From Paracoccaceae bacterium (lineage in GTDB: Bacteria; Pseudomonadota; Alphaproteobacteria; Rhodobacterales; Rhodobacteraceae): DNA of 9,055 bases. Below are positions 6,260-9,055 of this stretch, piece after piece. The position numbers and the translations under genes are program-made. The notes below the pieces were generated by a model. It made no database searches. It was not told where the DNA came from and was given only the letters and a program-made list of their open reading frames with translations. The stretch is taken from positions 1 to 9,055 of the forward strand of contig JALSHK010000464.1 of assembly GCA_026982275.1 (NCBI GenBank), read 5' to 3'. How positions within the stretch are numbered: position 1 is the first letter of the stretch; the number at the start of each line of letters is the position of its first letter.

Positions 6260-9055
6260 TCAGGCAAATTTGAAGTCATCTTCATGAAGCAGGGTAAGGT
6301 TGACATTCGACAGACTGATCGATCCCTCTCCCTGCATATCGATCATGGTGCTTGTGCCATATTGATAGGCCGCAGCCAGCACATCCGCGAAGCTGTTGAC
6401 CGAGGCAACCCCCGACAGGTCAATCACATCCTCGCTCCCGGCGCCGGCTGTGAAATCGGCAATACGGTCATCGCCAAACTGCCCGGCAAATACGAAGGTA
6501 TCATTGCCAACCCCGCCATAGAGCGTATCGTTCGATGCGCCGCCAATCAGGGTGTCATCACCTACAAGCCCATAGAGCTTATCCCAGCCGTCTCCGCCAT
6601 AGAGCACGTCATTGCCGTTATCGCCATAGAGACGGTCATTACCCGCGTCACCATTGATGATGTCATCCTGATTTCCGCCATAAACAAGATCATTCCCGTC
6701 TCCACCGGATATCACATCGCTGCCATCATTGCCGTAAAGATTGTCAACCCCGGCACCGCCGGAGAGCGTGTCATTGCCATTGCCACCATATAGCCTGTCA
6801 TCCCCCAATCCGCCATTCAGCACATCATCGTCATTCAGGCCATAGAGGCGGTCATTGCCTTCTCCGCCGTTCAGGGTGTCGTTGCCATTGTCTCCGCGCA
6901 GATAGTCATTGCCCAGATCTCCGTTCAGCACATCGTTTCCTACGCCGCCATAGAGATAGTCAATGGCATCACCACCGGCAAGCGTGTCTGCTCCGGTGCC
7001 GCCAAAGAGCCGGTCCGAACCGGCACCGCCGGAAAGCGCATCAGCGCCATCATCCCCATAGAGACGGTCGGCACCGTCGCCGCCATTGACCGTATCATCG
7101 CCAAGCCCGCCATAGACCCAGTCATTGCCCGCGTCACCATTGACAATATCGTTGCCGGCATCGCCAAAGACATAGTCATTACCCAGGCCGCCATTGACCG
7201 TATCAGAGCCATCGCCGCCATAGGCCCAGTCATTGCCGGCACCGGTATTCACTATGTCATCCCCGCCAAAGGCGCGGATCTCGTCATCACCGGCACCGCC
7301 ACTGATGGTATCCCAACCCAGACCGCCGGAAATAACAACTCCGGTATCGCTCGCCGGGGCCATGACCGTTAGCGAAACCGTGCCGACAGAGATTCCGCCA
7401 TTCCCGTCGGAAACCGTATAGGTGAAGGAAGCCGGGCCCTGATATCCGGGAATAGAGGTAAAGACCACATCCCCGGCGGCATTCAGCGTCACTGTGCCAT
7501 GCAAGGCATCCTGTGCCGATATCAGGCTCAGAGCATCGCCATCCGCATCGCTGTCATTGGCCAGAATAGACGCCGCTTTCACCGTCAGAGCCGCGCCGGA
7601 CTGAATGGTAAACGCATCGTCATCCTGCACCACCGGTGCGGCATTCAGCAGGCTTTCAATCGCATAGGATACAAGGCCGAAATTCACGATTTCCACATTG
7701 GTCAAGGTATCGACATTTGTCGGGTCGGCCAGCTCGGTTACAATATATGTGCCCTCGGCTACCCCTCTCTCGACCAGATAGCTGTCCCGCTCACCCTCGA
7801 AATAGGCAATGTCGGCACCGGCCCCGCCATCAAGACGATCCGCCCCGGCTCCACCGATCAGAATATCATCCCCGATTCCGCCATACAAATCATCGTTGCC
7901 AGCACCGCCGGAAAGTATATCATTGCCCGCATCTCCGAAAAGATCGTCATACCCGTCCTCGCCATAGAGGGTATCATCCCCCATGCCGCCATAGAGATAA
8001 TCAAAGAACAATCCGCCATAAAGCGTATCGTTGCCCGCATCTCCGAACAGGCGGTCAAGCCCTTCGCCCCCATAGAGCGTGTCGTTGCCCGCCTCGCCAT
8101 AAAGGCTATCCCGGCCACGCCCGCCAAACAGGATGTCATCTCCGCCGCGCCCAAACAGGCTGTCATTCCCGTCATCACCGTTCAGCGTATCGCTGCCATT
8201 GCTGTCGCCGCCATAAATCCAGTCATCCCCGGCGCCGCCATTCAGGATATCCGTTCCCGTGCCTCCATATATGGCATCGTTTCCGGTATCGCCATTCAGG
8301 GTATTGTTGCCAGATTGCCCGTAAAGGCGGTCATCGCCCGCGCCACCGGAAATGGTGTCATCCCCGATACCGGCATAAAGCATATCCGCACCGCCACCAC
8401 CGGATATGGTGTCATTACCGGCCTCGCCGTATAGCCAGTCATTGCCGGTGCCGCCAATCAGGATATCATCTCCCCCGCCGGCGTAAATGGTTTCACCCGC
8501 ATCGATGGCCTGTAGCCTATCTGCGGCTTCTGTTGCCGCAGCCCGGACAAGGATGCTCACCACCGCGCTGGAAATGCCTCCAACGCCATCCGAAACAGTA
8601 TATTCGAATGTTGCCGTCCCGGCAAAGCCCGGTGCCGGGGTGAATGAAATCTGCCCATCCGCCCCCAGCAGAACCGTGCCATTCACCGCATTCTGGGTAG
8701 ATACCAGGCTAAGGGCATCCCCGTCCGCATCGCTGTCATTGGCAAGCAACACAGCGGCACTCACAGTAAGAACCTCACCGTTACGAACGGTAAATCCGTC
8801 ATCGGCCACCGCCTCGGGCGCAGTATTCAAAGCCGCCTCTATATCATAGAGAACATCATTGAATATTATGGCCTCTATGCCTGACAGGGTGTCCGAATTC
8901 TGCGGGTTTGCAATTTCTGTAACGACATATGTGCCCGCATTGACACCGCGCTCCATAAGGTATTCGGAGCGGGAGCCGGCATAGATCGCCGTATCGTTGC
9001 CGGCATCGCCCATGAGGGTATTCGCACCAGCACCGCCGATCAACTGGTCATCCCC
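6260..9055 (-). CDS. Large RTX calcium-binding protein secreted by type I system, C-terminal part (N-terminus beyond window)
   Basis: Probable extracellular or surface protein folded by calcium after export. The frame is open from base 9055 (first codons read GDDQL, already inside an RTX repeat) to a stop at 6260, giving 931 visible residues; the true start is off the right edge. Order from the N-terminal side: end of an RTX block; a 56-residue segment and a cadherin-like domain (8995-8540); 25 nonapeptides GGxGxDxLx; a second copy of segment plus cadherin-like domain (7813-7355); 31 nonapeptides; and a 77-residue C-terminal targeting region ending LHEDDFKFA. It contains no cysteine and only three lysines and is very acidic, as usual for type I substrates. 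The exporter and adaptor genes follow directly on the same strand. No protease, lipase, toxin or acylation-related part is visible; an adhesin or matrix protein is plausible but unproven, since the N-terminal region could hold another domain. Confidence 0.93.
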   Translation of the reverse strand, partial: GDDQLIGGAGANTLMGDAGNDTAIYAGSRSEYLMERGVNAGTYVVTEIANPQNSDTLSGIEAIIFNDVLYDIEAALNTAPEAVADDGFTVRNGEVLTVSAAVLLANDSDADGDALSLVSTQNAVNGTVLLGADGQISFTPAPGFAGTATFEYTVSDGVGGISSAVVSILVRAAATEAADRLQAIDAGETIYAGGGDDILIGGTGNDWLYGEAGNDTISGGGGADMLYAGIGDDTISGGAGDDRLYGQSGNNTLNGDTGNDAIYGGTGTDILNGGAGDDWIYGGDSNGSDTLNGDDGNDSLFGRGGDDILFGGRGRDSLYGEAGNDTLYGGEGLDRLFGDAGNDTLYGGLFFDYLYGGMGDDTLYGEDGYDDLFGDAGNDILSGGAGNDDLYGGIGDDILIGGAGADRLDGGAGADIAYFEGERDSYLVERGVAEGTYIVTELADPTNVDTLTNVEIVNFGLVSYAIESLLNAAPVVQDDDAFTIQSGAALTVKAASILANDSDADGDALSLISAQDALHGTVTLNAAGDVVFTSIPGYQGPASFTYTVSDGNGGISVGTVSLTVMAPASDTGVVISGGLGWDTISGGAGDDEIRAFGGDDIVNTGAGNDWAYGGDGSDTVNGGLGNDYVFGDAGNDIVNGDAGNDWVYGGLGDDTVNGGDGADRLYGDDGADALSGGAGSDRLFGGTGADTLAGGDAIDYLYGGVGNDVLNGDLGNDYLRGDNGNDTLNGGEGNDRLYGLNDDDVLNGGLGDDRLYGGNGNDTLSGGAGVDNLYGNDGSDVISGGDGNDLVYGGNQDDIINGDAGNDRLYGDNGNDVLYGGDGWDKLYGLVGDDTLIGGASNDTLYGGVGNDTFVFAGQFGDDRIADFTAGAGSEDVIDLSGVASVNSFADVLAAAYQYGTSTMIDMQGEGSISLSNVNLTLLHEDDFKFA
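6263..6493 (-). other. C-terminal type I secretion targeting region of the RTX protein
   Basis: These 77 residues follow the last nonapeptide (YGGVGNDTF). They contain the typical transition VFAGQFGDDRIADF and EDVIDLSG, an amphipathic middle part, and a last strand and tail ending in DDFKFA, an acidic-hydrophobic ending common in substrates of PrtD/AprD-type exporters. The signal is uncleaved in this family and should be recognised by the downstream ABC protein. Confidence 0.8.
6494..7330 (-). repeat. RTX nonapeptide block of 31 uninterrupted repeats
   Basis: By eye this stretch divides into 31 consecutive nine-residue units of the form xGGxGxDxL without insertions. Each GGxGxD turn contributes to calcium sites in a parallel beta-roll. 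Degenerate units include RAFGGDDIV, AGGDAIDYL, YGLNDDDVL and YGGNQDDII. From unit 5 onward the first residue alternates strictly between aromatic (Y or F) and small polar (N, S or A), with few exceptions (R at 17, Y at 28, I at 30). Confidence 0.93.
7355..7645 (-). other. Cadherin-like domain, second visible copy
   Basis: A 97-residue beta-sandwich-type domain with the hallmarks of the cadherin-like/VCBS group found in large bacterial adhesins: start NAAPVVQDDD, central ANDSDADGDALSL (29-41), FTSIPGYQG (62-70) and FTYTVSDGNGG (74-84). An eye alignment to the first copy gives about 57 identities in 96 positions without gaps. The DSDADGD stretch is a likely calcium-binding linker. Confidence 0.8.
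7646..7813 (-). other. 56-residue RTX-associated segment, second copy
   Basis: Begins DIAYFEG right at the end of the 25-repeat block and continues through SYLVERGVAEGTYIVTELAD and DTLTNVEIVNF to the cadherin-like domain. Same length as the first copy, with about 29 of 56 residues identical by eye. Segments of this type (YxVxxxxGxYxVT...DTLxxxExxxF) commonly cap RTX blocks in secreted calcium-binding proteins. Confidence 0.75.
7814..8485 (-). repeat. RTX nonapeptide block of 25 repeats
   Basis: Twenty-five units counted by eye, the last running two residues into the next segment. Unit 11 (8215-8183) is 11 residues long, YGGDSNGSDTL, the only length change seen in the two full blocks. Units 13-21 all start with an aromatic residue, breaking the aromatic/polar alternation seen before and after. 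Unit 18, YGGLFFDYL, has lost the turn glycine and is probably not a normal calcium site. Confidence 0.93.
8540..8827 (-). other. Cadherin-like domain, first visible copy
   Basis: A 96-residue domain starting NTAPEAVADD, with ANDSDADGDALSL at 29-41, FTPAPGFAG (62-70) and FEYTVSDGVGG (74-84), ending SILVRA. It aligns without gaps with the second copy. A linker of about 18 residues (AATEAADRLQAIDAGETI) follows before the 25-repeat block. Confidence 0.8.
8828..8995 (-). other. 56-residue RTX-associated segment, first visible copy
   Basis: Starts DTAIYAGSRSEYLMERGV and passes through GTYVVTEIANPQN and DTLSGIEAIIFND to the first cadherin-like domain. It follows directly after an RTX unit, as its second copy does. 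Confidence 0.75.
8996..9055 (-). repeat. End of a further RTX block cut by the window edge
   Basis: The last 20 visible codons read as the end of one nonapeptide (GDDQL), a full unit IGGAGANTL and most of another, MGDAGN. They show that at least one more RTX block lies upstream of the visible part. Confidence 0.85.

Noticed and set aside
6200..6793. Plus-strand open frame overlapping the end of the RTX gene
   Set aside because: Nearly all of it is the reverse complement of RTX codons, and its product is a periodic Ile/Ala-rich peptide with no domain features.
6494..8485. Regularly spaced nucleotide repeats that could suggest a CRISPR array or minisatellite
   Set aside because: The 27-nt periodicity is the coding of nine-residue RTX units in an open frame, with variable codons and no constant repeat/unique spacer pattern.
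7499..8643. Long open frames on the plus strand opposite the RTX gene (7499-8434 and 7636-8643)
   Set aside because: They mirror the repetitive GC-biased RTX codons, giving periodic low-complexity peptides with no family features. Stop-free antisense frames are expected opposite such repeats.

Overview
The window looks like a piece of an alphaproteobacterial chromosome, quite possibly Rhodobacterales-like; the order is an inference. The evidence is the gene order lpxC - bamD - recN, which is the usual tail of the division/cell-wall (dcw) cluster in many alphaproteobacteria (ftsZ - lpxC - bamD - recN - ligA), together with family-typical protein sequences and a moderately high GC content. Every supported gene reads on the minus strand, so transcription runs from high to low coordinates. 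No rRNA, tRNA or CRISPR array was seen.

Layout in transcription order. (1) 9055-6260: the C-terminal 931 residues of a large, cysteine-free RTX protein whose N-terminus lies beyond the right edge. It is built from blocks of calcium-binding nonapeptides separated by two copies of a paired module (a 56-residue RTX-associated segment plus a cadherin-like domain of about 96 residues), and it ends in a type I secretion targeting region. (2) 6259-6104: a 156-nt spacer rich in inverted repeats. (3) 6103-4391: a type I secretion ABC transporter (PrtD/AprD type). (4) 4336-3044: its HlyD/PrtE-type membrane fusion protein. (5) 3043-2741: an intergenic region with a likely lpxC promoter and a possible remnant of an IS3-family transposase start. 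(6) 2740-1820: lpxC, with a GTG start, closed by a clear intrinsic terminator at 1793-1814. (7) 1660-896: bamD. (8) 850-1: the N-terminal half of recN, cut by the left edge.

Two functional units therefore abut. The right unit is a substrate-plus-exporter cassette: the RTX protein is probably exported by the adjacent ABC/HlyD pair with an outer-membrane TolC-type channel that is not in the window. No toxin acyltransferase, protease or other enzymatic domain is visible, so a surface or extracellular matrix/adhesin role is the best guess. The left unit is housekeeping: lipid A synthesis (LpxC), outer-membrane protein assembly (BamD) and recombination repair (RecN). The expected ftsZ is absent from its usual place directly upstream of lpxC, and the secretion cassette sits there instead. 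The most interesting points are the modular duplication and aromatic/polar alternation within the RTX protein, the mixed composition of the dcw/secretion junction, and the hairpin-rich spacer between substrate and exporter genes.
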